DNA of 64,000 bases from Cryptomeria japonica (Eukaryota; Streptophyta; Pinopsida; Cupressales; Cupressaceae), in the NCBI RefSeq assembly GCF_030272615.1, contig NC_081415.1:598367335-598431334 (forward strand), read 5' to 3'. The position numbers and the translations under genes were made by a program. Positions 11,938 to 21,889 of this stretch are shown here, piece after piece (position 1 is the first letter of the stretch; every line of letters starts with the position of its first letter). The notes under the pieces are model-generated. The model did not search any database and was not told where the DNA came from. It was given only the letters and a program-made list of their open reading frames with translations.

Positions 11938-12189
11938 ACTTTAGTCATTTATTTGATCATCCAAATTGAAGATGCCTTCCAAGGTAACTAAACCTTTAGG
12001 AAATTTGTTGGTCTTGAGTTGCATGATTTAATCACTGTACTAGTCTTGCAACCTAGATTGTTTTTTAGCAGAGAACTCTGCTTCATTTTATTAAAAAAAT
12101 GACAATTTTCTGATCTGAATCAAATACTTGCCAATATACTTGCAAGACAACATGCCTCACAACAAACCTGATATGTTTTTCCCTTTATA

Positions 12190-12902
12190 CTTGATATATG
12201 TGCTAGTATATCATATTATGCACCAACTACTACAAGTCTATCAACATGTTTGTTCTTTCTTCTAGGAACACTTTGAATGTTGAGGGCCTCAAATCCTTCA
12301 ATCAAATCCCAAACTTGATGTTTATATGACTTGAGCAGGTTGTTCTTGGTTATACTTTGAGTGTTGAAATGATTAACAACCAGATCACTATCTCCAAAGA
12401 CCATTAGATCTTTGATCTTTCTTTTTTGTGTGATTTGGTGACCTTGAATCAGGGCTTCATACTTACTTACATTGTTAGTGCAACTAAAATGAAGTCTGCA
12501 AGAAAAGTAATATCTCTCCTTATTAGGAGAAATCAACATTACACCAATACCTGCACCATTTTTTTTCTCGACCCATCAAAAAACATGTTCCATAATCCCT
12601 TTTGGTTCTTCTTGTGTTTTGGTGAGATTAGGGATAAGGGTATCCTCCTCATGAATACAATAAGTTCCAAGGCTGGTTTCTTCATCTTCACTGATTGGAT
12701 TAAAATGGAAGGCACTAGCCCATTCATCCAATAAGAAATCAGGCACTTCTTCCAAGAGAGTAGCTAGCTCATAGATCATACACTCATCCTCTTCATCATG
12801 AAAAGTGAAATTCATATTTATGGGGCTAGGAGTGTAGGGTTCTATATGATAATTAGGAATAGGATTTTCCTTAATGACAACCTTTGTGCCATATCTAGTT
12901 CT
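12190..12902 (-). pseudogene. Second RNase H, upstream of RT (minus-strand Gypsy)
   Basis: This is an RNase H domain of the kind carried as an extra copy by Tat-lineage plant Gypsy elements. On the minus strand an acidic lead (HDEEDECMIYELATLLEEV) precedes NMFFDGSRKK (first Asp). YEALIQG (Glu), VFGDSDLVV (second Asp) and NKHVDRL (last Asp) follow, so all four catalytic acids can be seen. Frameshifts occur near 12590 and 12540. The domain lies before the RT in reading order rather than after it. The frame is cut at 12902 by the 5' LTR of Gypsy-plus, so protease and gag should lie beyond that element's far end. Confidence 0.75.
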
Positions 12903-14064
12903 TGTAGACACATATTTCTGACCACCCAATTAAATAAATTTTATATTTGTTTAATTAGCGTCCATCTAGCTATTAATTAAATTCATATTTAATTAATAAA
13001 TTATCCATTTTTAAACTATTAATTAAACTAATATTTAATTAATTCATCCCCTTTATTAATTAAATAAATTATTCAATTAATTTGATCTAATTCATCTAGT
13101 CGAATTCAGACTTTTAATTAAATAAATCATATTTATTTGATTAAATCCCCTTTTCACATTTAATTAAATCTACATTTAATTAAATTCCATCATCACATTT
13201 CAATAAATCAATATTTATTTAAATAACTATCTAAATACAAGTTGCGCCAATAATTGAAATAAATGAATTTTATTTTAATTAAAATCCTAAAAATGCCTTC
13301 CCACTTGCAATTTAACTCATGGGTCTCTTCAAGAATTCATCTCTAACCAAGGATCCTTGCACAAGAGTTTATCTCTTGGAAAAAAGGATTATCCATTAGC
13401 TCAATCTTAACTAAACCCCTAGGGTAACAATCATGTCTATTCAGACATTTAATGCCTCTTCTCTCCCCTCTCAAGCCTTCTCATATTGACACTTGTCAAC
13501 ATGGGATTGGTTTTAAAGTGTCACATGGATTGAGGATCATTCAATCCTAGCCCTTGTTAAGATAATTCAATCTTAACCATCCAATTGCCCATTTCTTCTA
13601 TAAATAGACCACATTCCCCCATTATCAGGATCCCTCAAGTTTTATATATCAAGGTTATTGTCTATCAAGATCACCAAGTCTTAATTTTGCCTCTCTTTGT
13701 TTCAATAATAATCTTAAACATTTAGAAGCATTTTATCATTAGCTTAGCATATATCATGTTAGCATAGCATAATATCAATATCATAGAAAACTTTGTTATC
13801 ATCTTATAGATGTTAGTTGCATTTCCATATAGATCAATTTCATCACATATCACTCGTTCTTGGAGTTGTCATTCTAAAGTCAATTGCTCAATGATCTGAG
13901 AGCAACCATGACTTGAGGAATCCTATGAGATAGAGAACAATGGGATGTCTTGGAGGGATTGTTTATCTAACTTGTCTTATTTGTTAAGATCCTTACATAT
14001 AATGTTTCATTGGTAGGCTTGTTATTCTTCTCTCTAGTGACTAACACCACATTTTAGGTATACA
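12903..14064 (+). repeat. 5' LTR of Gypsy-plus
   Basis: It begins TGTAGACACATATTTCTG and ends GGTATACA, followed by a primer-binding site. The first 350 bases are AT-rich with many TTAAT motifs. A TATA box (CTATAAATAG) lies at 13598-13607. The U3 half is homologous, in opposite orientation, to the nested LTR at 35029-36566, but the last few hundred bases differ. The five bases before it are GTTCT, the expected target duplication. Confidence 0.75.
13598..13607 (+). promoter_or_regulatory. TATA box of Gypsy-plus LTR
   Basis: CTATAAATAG is followed by ACCACATTCC and conserved as CTATAAATAG on the minus strand of the related LTR near 35556-35565. It is the likely core promoter. Confidence 0.6.
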
Positions 14065-14068
14065 TTTT

Positions 14069-14086
14069 TGGTGCCCACTATGAGGC
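14069..14086 (+). promoter_or_regulatory. Primer-binding site of Gypsy-plus
   Basis: TGGTGCCCACTATGAGGC lies four bases after the LTR end and starts with TGG, the complement of a tRNA CCA end. I did not assign the priming tRNA. Confidence 0.6.
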
Positions 14087-14145
14087 TCACCCACGTTTTT
14101 AAAATTTTGATTCAAATTTTCATGTAGGTTCAGAATACATGTTTC

Positions 14146-14334
14146 TTTAGAGAATTTGACAAAGATTCTAGTGCTTCTGACCATTCTTCTAGAGCTTTTG
14201 ACAGATATTCTAGCACTTAAAACATTTCTTCTAGTGCATTTCACTCTTTCTATAGTGCTTATAATCAATCTTCTAGCACTTTTGACTATTCCTGGAGCAC
14301 TTTTGTTGTATCTTTTAGTGCTTTTGCCTGAGAC
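14146..14334 (+). repeat. 21-bp repeat array, 9 units, in Gypsy-plus leader
   Basis: Nine units start at exact 21-base steps (14146, 14167, 14188, 14209, 14230, 14251, 14272, 14293, 14314) with no insertion or deletion. Translated in the common frame each unit reads roughly (S/F)-S-(A/T)-F-D-x-S. One unit carries a TAA and the array ends in TGA, so it is not now a full reading frame. A related nine-unit array lies at 21358-21546. Confidence 0.8.
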
Positions 14335-14769
14335 AAAAAGTTAAAAATTTGTAACATCAAAGAACACTTTAGGTTTGTAATCCCAGAATCTTGATTGATC
14401 TTTCAAAGGGGTTTTTGCAGGTGTTAACGTTTGATGCAGGTCTAAAGGAGTTAGATTAAATTTTTACTTTTCCAAGTTGGTAAAAAGAATTCACAATTTC
14501 TTTTCTTGCACAAAGTTAAAAGGATCTCACACTTTATTTTGGTGCAAGATAAAAAGTCACATTTTCTTTAGGTTCTATAAAAACAACTTCATCTTTTCTT
14601 TCTTGCAAAAGGTTAAAAAGATCAATAAATCAAACCTCTCTTTTTGCAAGTAGCTCACATTGTCTTTTGGTGCTCTTTAAAAAGAACAAGACAAATTTCA
14701 TTTTGTCACAAAGGGATGAAAGAAGATAAGCCACATTTCATTTTTGCAAGGTGTTGTCACCGATTTCAA
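14335..14769 (+). other. Gypsy-plus leader, part 1
   Basis: This untranslated leader follows the first 21-bp array. It contains loosely repeated 'GTTAAAA(A)G' and 'TTTCTTTTTGCA' wording, such as 'CTTGCACAAAGTTAAAAGGA' and later variants, spaced 60-80 bases apart. No coding sequence was recognised. It is cut at about 14770 by the gag-only element. Confidence 0.5.
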
Positions 14770-14937
14770 CTAGCCTGAATCATGGGACAACCTCTGTGAA
14801 ACTTGTCCATTTCATAGCCCACATCCTCCAAGGACAATCAACTTTCCTCATAAGTCATGTTGATTTGCATCTTCATTTTTGTCATTTTTTGTTTCATGTT
14901 TTTTCTTTGATCTTATATTTCATCTTTTGATTGCACT

Positions 14938-15340
14938 TTGAGTTTTAAAACTTGAAATGTAGGGTTTCTTGTGTTTTCCTACATGTCAAGTTTTAAAACC
15001 CAAAGTACATTTTTGGTCTACAAAGTAGTGCAAGTCAAGTTTTAAAACCCAAACTACAACTCTTCCCCATTGGCATATCAGGTTTTAAAACCCGATGTGA
15101 AAAACTTGTTTGACTCCATTGATAGGGAAGGTTTTAAAACCCCACCTGTCAATCTAGATCTACCTAATGACAGGTCGGGTTTTAAAACCCGCCATGTCAG
15201 TCTTTTTTTTGTACATTTGAAGACAGGGTTTTAAAATCAGACCTACAACCTAGGTTAGCCCCATTGTAGATCGGGTTTAAAACCCAACCTGTAGTCTTGA
15301 CTTGCAACATTAGCAGATTGGGTTTTAAAACCTGATCTAC
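14938..15340. repeat. 48-bp palindrome array (9 units), 5' LTR
   Basis: The core GGGTTTTAAAACCC, or a close variant, recurs with TTTTAAAA starting at 14943, 14991, 15040, 15083, 15132, 15180, 15229, 15275 and 15323. Spacings are 43-49 bases, mostly 48-49. Arms extend beyond the core in several units: GACAGGTCGGG pairs with CCCGCCATGTC around 15180. Each unit can form a hairpin or cruciform. It lies upstream of the TATA box, in U3. Confidence 0.85.
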
Positions 15341-15671
15341 TGATTTTTCTGTCTTTGTCTAAGGGTAATTTTGATCTTGTAGGCATCATTCTAGGTCTTT
15401 GAAGTCGACAATCTAATGGTGAATATTGATTTACATGATGAAACTATTGCATATTCTGGCAGATGAATAATCCTTCTCTAAGTAAATCCGAAGGGAGGAA
15501 AATGATGAATAAAGCGTCCTTATTGACACTAAGTATTTTTCACGTAGTTGCATCTTTTCTTACTGCAAATTTTCTTGCAGTTGCTTTTTTATTTTATGCA
15601 GTAGTTGTAGTCAAGTGGGACTCTATTGTTGAATTAGTCAACTGTGCCCACATTTTTCTCAACTCCTTTGC

Positions 15672-15680
15672 TATAAAAGG
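15672..15680 (+). promoter_or_regulatory. TATA box, gag-only element 5' LTR
   Basis: TATAAAAGG lies about 340 bases after the palindrome array and is conserved as TATAAAAGG at 19623-19631 in the 3' LTR. It is a likely core promoter. Confidence 0.6.
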
Positions 15681-16416
15681 AGGAACCTCATTTGTAAATA
15701 TTTTTCTTTTATATGCTTAGAAAAACTCTGTCAAATCGTTGCCTCGGGTGAGATTTTGAGCTCTTTTGTTTTCAAAATTAATCAAGCAAATAAAGAAGAC
15801 AATTCACCTTGTTTCCAAACTTTGAGTTGGGCAAGAAATTGTGTATATGAGTGAATTTTCTTTCGTTCCTTTCTTATATATATGTTCTTTAATTCCTTGA
15901 TTGTATTGGTGTTTGGTTTATGTTATTAAAGGAGCATTCTAATTGTGATTATAGACTTTGAGCTATCTTTCATATTTGGAAAATCTTATTGTGATACGGT
16001 GATTAAGCGGGGGGCTTTGTACTACTCTTGATTACTTTTGGCTAATGGAAATTTCACTTATATCTTTAAGACTTTGAGCTACAAGTTATATTAGTTATTA
16101 GATTGGAAATTGGATTGTACTCACATAAGACTTTGTGCTTATGCTGATTTAGGGATATATTTTAATCATTGTAGGCAAGTGTAGGTAGTTTGTTAGTTTG
16201 TAAGAAGTTTTATCAAGTGAAGGGATATATGTTAATTCTAAAAGAAAATAATTATACACCTTGATCTTAGCCCCCAAATTTACTTTCAAGTTGTTGAAAT
16301 ACCAAAATTCTACCAGGAAACCTCCCCTTAATGAGAGGAGAGACGTTGTCTCAACATAGTTGTGTGTGAAAAATATATTTTGTCATTGGTACGCTAGTGA
16401 CAAAATATTCACCCAT

Positions 16417-16436
16417 TTGTTTAGCGACTCTGGTGG
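16417..16436 (+). promoter_or_regulatory. Primer-binding site candidate, gag-only element
   Basis: TTGTTTAGCGACTCTGGTGG follows the 5' LTR end within a few bases. It resembles the TGGCGACTCTGCTGGGG-type sites of plant Gypsy elements, with TGG changed to TAG. The priming tRNA was not assigned. Confidence 0.45.
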
Positions 16437-16653
16437 GGAGCAATATGCAATCAATATTTTCTCTTTTGGGTTGCAATGTGTTCTTCCATTGTAATATATT
16501 TATTGCTGATTTTCTCAAAGTACTAATCTGGTTGATCGAAGTTACACTCGTGGACAATGAGCAATGAGAATTTTTTATCCTACATTTGAGTTTTTCCAGC
16601 AACATACTTTTTCTTTCTTGCCTCCATAAATAAGATCTCCTTTACATCGTACA

Positions 16654-17708
16654 ATGAGTTTTCCTCCTACTGCACAACGGTCTCCTATTCCAAGTGAGGT
16701 GTCAAGTTTGCAAGTTGAGCTTATCCCAACTGTAAAACATTTTGTAATTCCCCCATACAATCCACTAAGTATGGTTATTGAAGGTCCTTGGGGTACCACG
16801 TTTGGTCCTTTACAACACCTCTACATGAGCTTCCAAAAGGCTCAAGATAAAATTTGTCTAATTTTTTGGGCAATGGTTCTCAACATCTCGATGAACATAT
16901 CGCTACATTTTATATTCCATGTGGTGTTCTTGGGGTTGAGCATGAAGATGTTTTCCTATAAGGTTATTTATTGAAACTTTGTAAGGCGCAGCTACTGATT
17001 TGTTCTATCATCTTTCTAATGGTTCTATCACACATTGGGATACCCTCAAAACAAGGTTTGAGGTAAGATTCAAACCCACTGAAGATGAGCATGCGCTTTT
17101 AGCGCAATTGTCTCAAATGAAGAAGGAACCACAAGAGCCCATTTGGGAATTTGTGGCTAAATTCAACATTGTACAACCGCATTGTGGCTGCTTCACAACC
17201 TACTACTGGAAACTTAAAACATTTCTTTATGAATGCACAATTGATGGAGGTGAGTTTTCTTTTGTGAAGAAATGCTCCTGCAGATTTGGCTACCGCACAA
17301 TGGTTAGCCACAAAAGTTGAAGACGATCTTATCCTTGTCGGTAAGATAAAGATAGAGCTGGATGGGTTCAAGGAAAACTCTTCTTTGGTATCATGGATTA
17401 CCAAGAGAACAGATCCAATGGTGCAGAGGTTGGCTAATGAGTTGCTTTCCCTTAAAAAGAAAATAGCTCAAGGTGCATTCTCTTCTCCTTACGAAGACAT
17501 TCCAAGGAGGTCATATCCAAATACTACTCCTAGTTATGTAGCTGAAAATTGGTACAAGCCTCCTTCACCACTAGAAGGGATTTCACTTGAGGTACCATTA
17601 GCAAATACAACAATGAGGAATTCTGAATTTGAACAAAGTGATCTCGCTAATCTCTTCCAAGAGGAGGAAGCAGACATAGCTAGCAACTCTCATATCTGGT
17701 TTATGTAG
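16654..17708 (+). pseudogene. Gag of gag-only element (frameshifted)
   Basis: This is the capsid protein of the element. The frame starts at an ATG at 16654 (MSFPPTAQRSPIPSEV) and can be followed through three frames. The capsid part near 17000-17170 reads LFYHLSNGSITHWDTLKTRF and later QLSQMKKEPQEPIWEFVAKF, matching the plant retrotransposon Gag region. A third segment (17286-17708) continues with WLATKVEDDLILVGKIKIEL and ends HIWFM. At least two frameshifts, near 16870-16990 and 17170, break it. No zinc knuckle was found. Confidence 0.7.
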
Positions 17709-18639
17709 TACCAGAAAGTTGTTGAACAAAAAGATAGGTCTATGATAGATACCATGGACAATACACAATAAGAGGTTAAAGGCCACTTTTGAAAGGTGCT
17801 GGTAAAGGAGGACAATCACATCATGAGATGTGAAAAGATGGACATGCATGAAGATAACAAGGAACTTGATGAAGACCTTTTCATAAACATAATAGAGGAA
17901 TTTTGCTCGTATTGAAGATAATTCTTTGAAATCTGAAGTTTGTGAACTTGAAGAAGCAAGATATACAACCATGTCTTTACTTGGCTCACATGGGGAAACT
18001 CATTCTATTCAGCATGAGGTTATGGTTGAAGAAGCAATTGATAAAGATGAAATCAGTAAGAAGAGTTCTACTTTCATCTTTTCAAGAAGATTCCTATAAG
18101 ACATCTAGCTTGGTTGCAACCTGACAAGATGTCAAAAGTCACACTTGCTCCTTAGTGTGAAGATACAATGGAGGAAGGGATAAAGGATACATCTATGGTT
18201 GAGCAAGGGTAGTCCAAATTCATTGATCCAATTTGGAGAAACAATAGGTGTTATTTATTTGAGGAGGCAAGATAATTTGTTCCTTTTTCAAGGAGCAATG
18301 CATCAAGCTATGGTACAATTGTTCATGCCTCAATTGGTTGCGGCTTCTTATGATCATGCAAGGCATTGCAAGCTGTTGAAGAAAGGTGACTATTTTGGTG
18401 AGCCCGTGAATGGTTTCATTTAGGAGGGTTTCAATGGTCAGTTAGTTTAGGTTAGGCTAGTTTCCTTTTTCAATAAGTTTAGTTGCACATGTTTTTGTCT
18501 TGTTTTCAATTGGTTGCTTTGTGTCAGTCTTGTCGTTTGTGTCTTTGTTACTTGAGTCTATAACCCAATGGATATAAGAACTTGGAGTTTTGGATTCTAC
18601 AACCTTCATTAGTGAAGGTCGTTCCCCAGTTAGAGCCAG
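17709..18639 (+). other. Internal 3' region of gag-only element
   Basis: No domain was recognised. A 74-codon frame at 18199-18423 (ending LLKKGDYFGEPVNGFI) and short frames before it could be the decayed end of a longer protein, but nothing supports a function. No clear polypurine tract precedes the 3' LTR. Confidence 0.4.
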
Positions 18640-18808
18640 CTAGCCCGAATCATGGGACAACCCCTACGAAACTTATCCATTTTATAGCCCACATCCTCCA
18701 AGTTCGGTCGACTTCCCTTGTAAGTCATGTTGGTTTCCATCTTAGTTTTTTTTATTTTTTGTTTCCATGTTTTTGCCTTGATCATTTATTTCATCTTTTG
18801 ATTTCACT

Positions 18809-19290
18809 TCACATTTTAAAACCCGAAATGTAGTGTTTCTTGTGTTTTCCTGTACGTCGGGTTTTAACATTTTTGGTCTGCAAAGTACTACAAGTCAGGT
18901 TTTAAAACCTGACCTACAGGTCTTCCCCATTAGTAGATCGGGTTTTAAAACCTGACCTGCTAACCTCTTTTACTGTCACATTGGGTTTTAAAACCTGATG
19001 TGAAGACCTTGTCTAACTCCATTGATAATGTGGGTTTTAAAACCCGACCTATCAATCCAGATCTCCCCAGTGACAGGTTAGGTTTTAAAGCCTTCCCTGT
19101 CAGTCCTTTTTTGCACATTTGCAGATCGGGTTTTAAAACTTGACCTACAACCTAGGTTTTTCCCAACTGCATATTGGGTTTTAAAACCCAACATGCATTC
19201 TTGACCTGCAACATTAGCAAATCAGGTTTTCAAACCTGATCTGCCAATATGACCTACCTAAGTGCAAATCAAGTTTTAAAACCCAATCTA
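18809..19290. repeat. 48-bp palindrome array (11 units), 3' LTR
   Basis: TTTTAAAA-type cores start at 18814, 18862 (half-lost), 18900, 18943, 18986, 19035, 19083, 19131, 19179, 19227 (TTTTCAAA) and 19274. The spacing is 48 in most of the second half. Flanking arms often pair, as in CGGGTTTTAAAACCTG and TGGGTTTTAAAACCCA. Confidence 0.85.
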
Positions 19291-19622
19291 CTGATTTTTC
19301 TGTCTTTGTATAAGGATAATTTTGATCTTTCAGGCATCATTCTAGGTATTTGAAGATGACAATCTGATGGTAAATATTGATTTACATGATGAAACTGTTG
19401 CATATTTTGGCAGATGACTGATCCTTCTTCGAGTAAATTCAGAGGGAGGAAAATGAAGAATAAAGTGTCCTCATTGACACTAAGTATTTTTCACATAGTT
19501 GCATCTTTTCTTACTGCAAATTTGCTTGCAGTTTTATTTTTATTTTATGCAGTAGTTGTAGTCAAGTGGGGCTCTATAGTTAAATTAGTCAACTTTGCCC
19601 ATAGTTTCCTCAACTCCTTTCC

Positions 19623-19631
19623 TATAAAAGG
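19623..19631 (+). promoter_or_regulatory. TATA box, gag-only element 3' LTR
   Basis: TATAAAAGG at the same relative place as in the 5' LTR. Confidence 0.55.
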
Positions 19632-20366
19632 AATAACCTCATTTGTAAATATTTAACTTTTATATGCTTAGCAAAACTCTGTTGAATTGTTGCCTCAAGT
19701 GATATTTTGAGCTCTTTTGTTGTGAAAATTAATCAAGCAAATAAAGAAGACAATTCCCTTTGTTCCAAACTTTGAATTGGGCAAGAAATTGTGTATATGA
19801 GTTAATGTTCTTTTGTTCATTTCTTATATATATGTTCTTTAATTCCTTGATGGTATTGGTGTTTAGTTTATGCTATTAAAGGAGTAGTCTAATTGTGATT
19901 ATAAACTTTGAGCTATCTTTCATATTTGCAAAATCTTATTGTGATATGGTGATTAAGTAGGAGGCTTTGTACTACTCTTGATTACTTTTGGTTAATGCAA
20001 ATTTCACTTATATCTTGAAGACTTTGAGCTACAAGTTATAATAGTTATTAGATTGGAAATTGGATTGTACTCACATAAGACTTTGTTCTTAGGTTGATTT
20101 ATGGATATATTTTAATCATTGTAGGCAAGTGTAGGTAGTTTGTTAGTTTGTAAGAAGTTTTTTCAAGTGAAGGGATATAAGTTAATTCTTAAAGAAGATA
20201 ATTATACACCTTGATCTTACCCCCCCGAATTTACTTTCAAGTTGTTGAAATACCAAAATTCTACTAGGGAACCTCCCCTTAATGAGAGGAGAGACTATGT
20301 CTCAACATAGCTGTGTGTGAAAAATATATTTTGTCATTGCTACATTTGTGACAAAATATTCACCCA

Positions 20367-21357
20367 ACACAAGCTAACAAAGAACAAACCATCTTTCATT
20401 TTGCAAAGTTTTTCATTTTTCTCGAAGTTCATTATCGCAATCATTGTCTTGAAAAGGAACATTCATTATTGCTATCTTGGATAAAAAGAACACCATGATT
20501 GTTGGATAAATGTCTCCAAGTAGAAATTTGATCATTTTGCGATGTTGGGATAAAAATAACAAAATTGTCTACTGTGCTTCGAAAGTGATAATTATATGCT
20601 CTCCCCTAAATTGAGTGATCAAAAAGTTGGACTCACTCTTTTGTTTCTTTCTTTTTTTGCAATTAGGATACAACCCTTAGCAGGCTTTCCCTCCCAAGAA
20701 GCCAATAAGGACGGTGAGAGGGGAATGGCTAACACCAATTAATCCAACCCACTATAATAAAATGTGGATGTGATGAAAATTATGTCCAACGGTTTTTCTC
20801 ATTGATACGTAAAGTCTTTGTTCTAAAGGTGGGAGCCTCCTGAGGGATTTTATCACTGAAGACCGAATGAAAGCCTTACTAAAAATATTTAAGAGTAGAA
20901 GCCTCACCGAGCCAGTTATCCAAACATTTCTAATGTCATAGTGCAAGGGTGGGGAAGAATCTACCCCCAAGGCATTCATCATACATCTCCCAAGAAAATG
21001 ATCCAATTGAGAAGCAATTCTCTTTGGTTCAACTTTTTGGCAAAAGGCAAAAAATGGGCACACTCTCAGGTGTGACAAGGTTGTTTGAGATGAAGGAGTA
21101 TCAGGATGTGAGCTATTGATATTGTTGATGACCCTTGATATTAAAGAGTCTGATTGATGTGTCTTCTTGTTCAAACTAGTTAAAAAAAGAGGATTTGAAA
21201 AGATCTTAAAAGAACATACACTTGATATTTAAAATAGAAACAAATCTACCACTATGTTCATGATTGCTTACTATGTTCTTGTTAGAAATCACAAAAACAT
21301 CTTGCTAAGAATTCAACAAAACAAAAAATATCATAAAAAAATTAGAAAATTCTACAG
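20367..21357 (+). other. Gypsy-plus leader, part 2
   Basis: This resumes the Gypsy-plus leader after the gag-only insertion. No domain was recognised on either strand. A 140-codon minus-strand frame at 20752-21174 has no known motif and no relative in the window. A plus-strand pyrimidine tract near 20640 precedes a 'GGTGAGAGGGGAATGG' segment of unknown role. Confidence 0.4.
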
Positions 21358-21546
21358 AGTGGCGCATTTGACCATTACTATGGTGCATATGATCATTATT
21401 TTAGCGCATTAAATCATTATTCTAGCACTTATGATCGCTCTACTCGTGCAAACAATATATTATTTAGCACATGTGATTATTCAAGAAGCTCATTTAACAT
21501 TTTAAGTGGGGCATTCAACAAATATTTTAGCGCATTTAATACAAAG
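21358..21546 (+). repeat. 21-bp repeat array, 9 units, stop-free
   Basis: Nine units start every 21 bases from 21358 to 21526 with no length change. In the shared frame they read as heptapeptides such as SGAFDHY, YGAYDHY, FSALNHY, SSTYDRS, FSTCDYS, SGAFNKY and FSAFNTK. There is no stop within the array and none until a TGA near 21568. No ATG opens this frame locally. It is related to the array at 14146-14334. Confidence 0.85.
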
Positions 21547-21889
21547 AGCATTTCCAAGAAGATTTTTTGAAAAATCCAAAACTTGTTTTGGATACCCTTT
21601 TTAGCCTTCTTTCAGGCCACTTTGTCACAGGCCAGCTTTCCTGAGAAAAAACAAACTATATTTCAATAAGTGATCCAATTTCACCTTTCAACAATACACA
21701 AATCAAATACCTACTTGACTTATTCAAGTTAGTCAAATCAATTAAATTTTTGTATCAGGATATATCATTCCCAATCAGGAAACTTCATTAATCATTCGGC
21801 GTACTTAGTCACATCAATAGGAAAACATCGAATCTCCTATTTCGACTTGGTAAACTTGCATCAATAAAATGAGTATTTTCAATCAAAAC

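Larger units (their letters stand above)
14770..16415 (+). repeat. 5' LTR of gag-only element
   Basis: It matches 18640-20366 from the GAATCATGGGACAACC region to the shared end ATATTCACCCA. It contains nine units of a 48-bp palindrome-centred repeat (14943-15335), a TATA box at 15672 and a pyrimidine/purine-mixed tail. A frame of 85 codons at 15463-15720 lies over the TATA region and is not considered coding. Confidence 0.8.
14770..20366 (+). mobile_element. Gag-only LTR retrotransposon (TR-GAG type)
   Basis: Two direct repeats of about 1.65 and 1.73 kb flank a 2.2-kb internal region that holds only a decayed gag. A primer-site-like sequence, TTTAGCGACTCTGGTGGGG, follows the first LTR. No protease, RT or integrase motif was seen, so the element fits the terminal-repeat-with-GAG class and would need enzymes from another element. 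It sits inside the Gypsy-plus leader. The left edge is placed by where the two LTR copies stop matching (about CTAGCC); clean TG ends and a target duplication could not be settled. Confidence 0.75.
18640..20366 (+). repeat. 3' LTR of gag-only element
   Basis: It is a direct copy of the 5' LTR and ends ATATTCACCCA. It differs by many substitutions and by palindrome number: eleven cores, against nine in the 5' LTR. A TATA box lies at 19623-19631. An 80-codon frame at 19414-19656 matches the 5' LTR frame but is shortened by mutation. Confidence 0.8.

Noticed and set aside
14938-15340. CRISPR-like regularly spaced palindromes
   Set aside because: Units are degenerate throughout, there are no conserved repeats with unique spacers, and the array sits in a plant LTR with no associated genes. 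A tandem LTR repeat explains it.
15463-15720. 85-codon frame conserved in both LTRs of the gag-only element (also 19414-19656)
   Set aside because: Both lie over the LTR promoter region; similarity follows from LTR identity and the second is shortened. No coding signal beyond that.
14770-20371. Target duplication for the gag-only element (CAAC on both sides)
   Set aside because: Only four bases match and the LTR start is not fixed, so it could be chance.
20752-21174. 140-codon minus-strand frame in the Gypsy-plus leader
   Set aside because: No motif and no second copy in the window; composition is unremarkable, so it stays an unassigned open frame.
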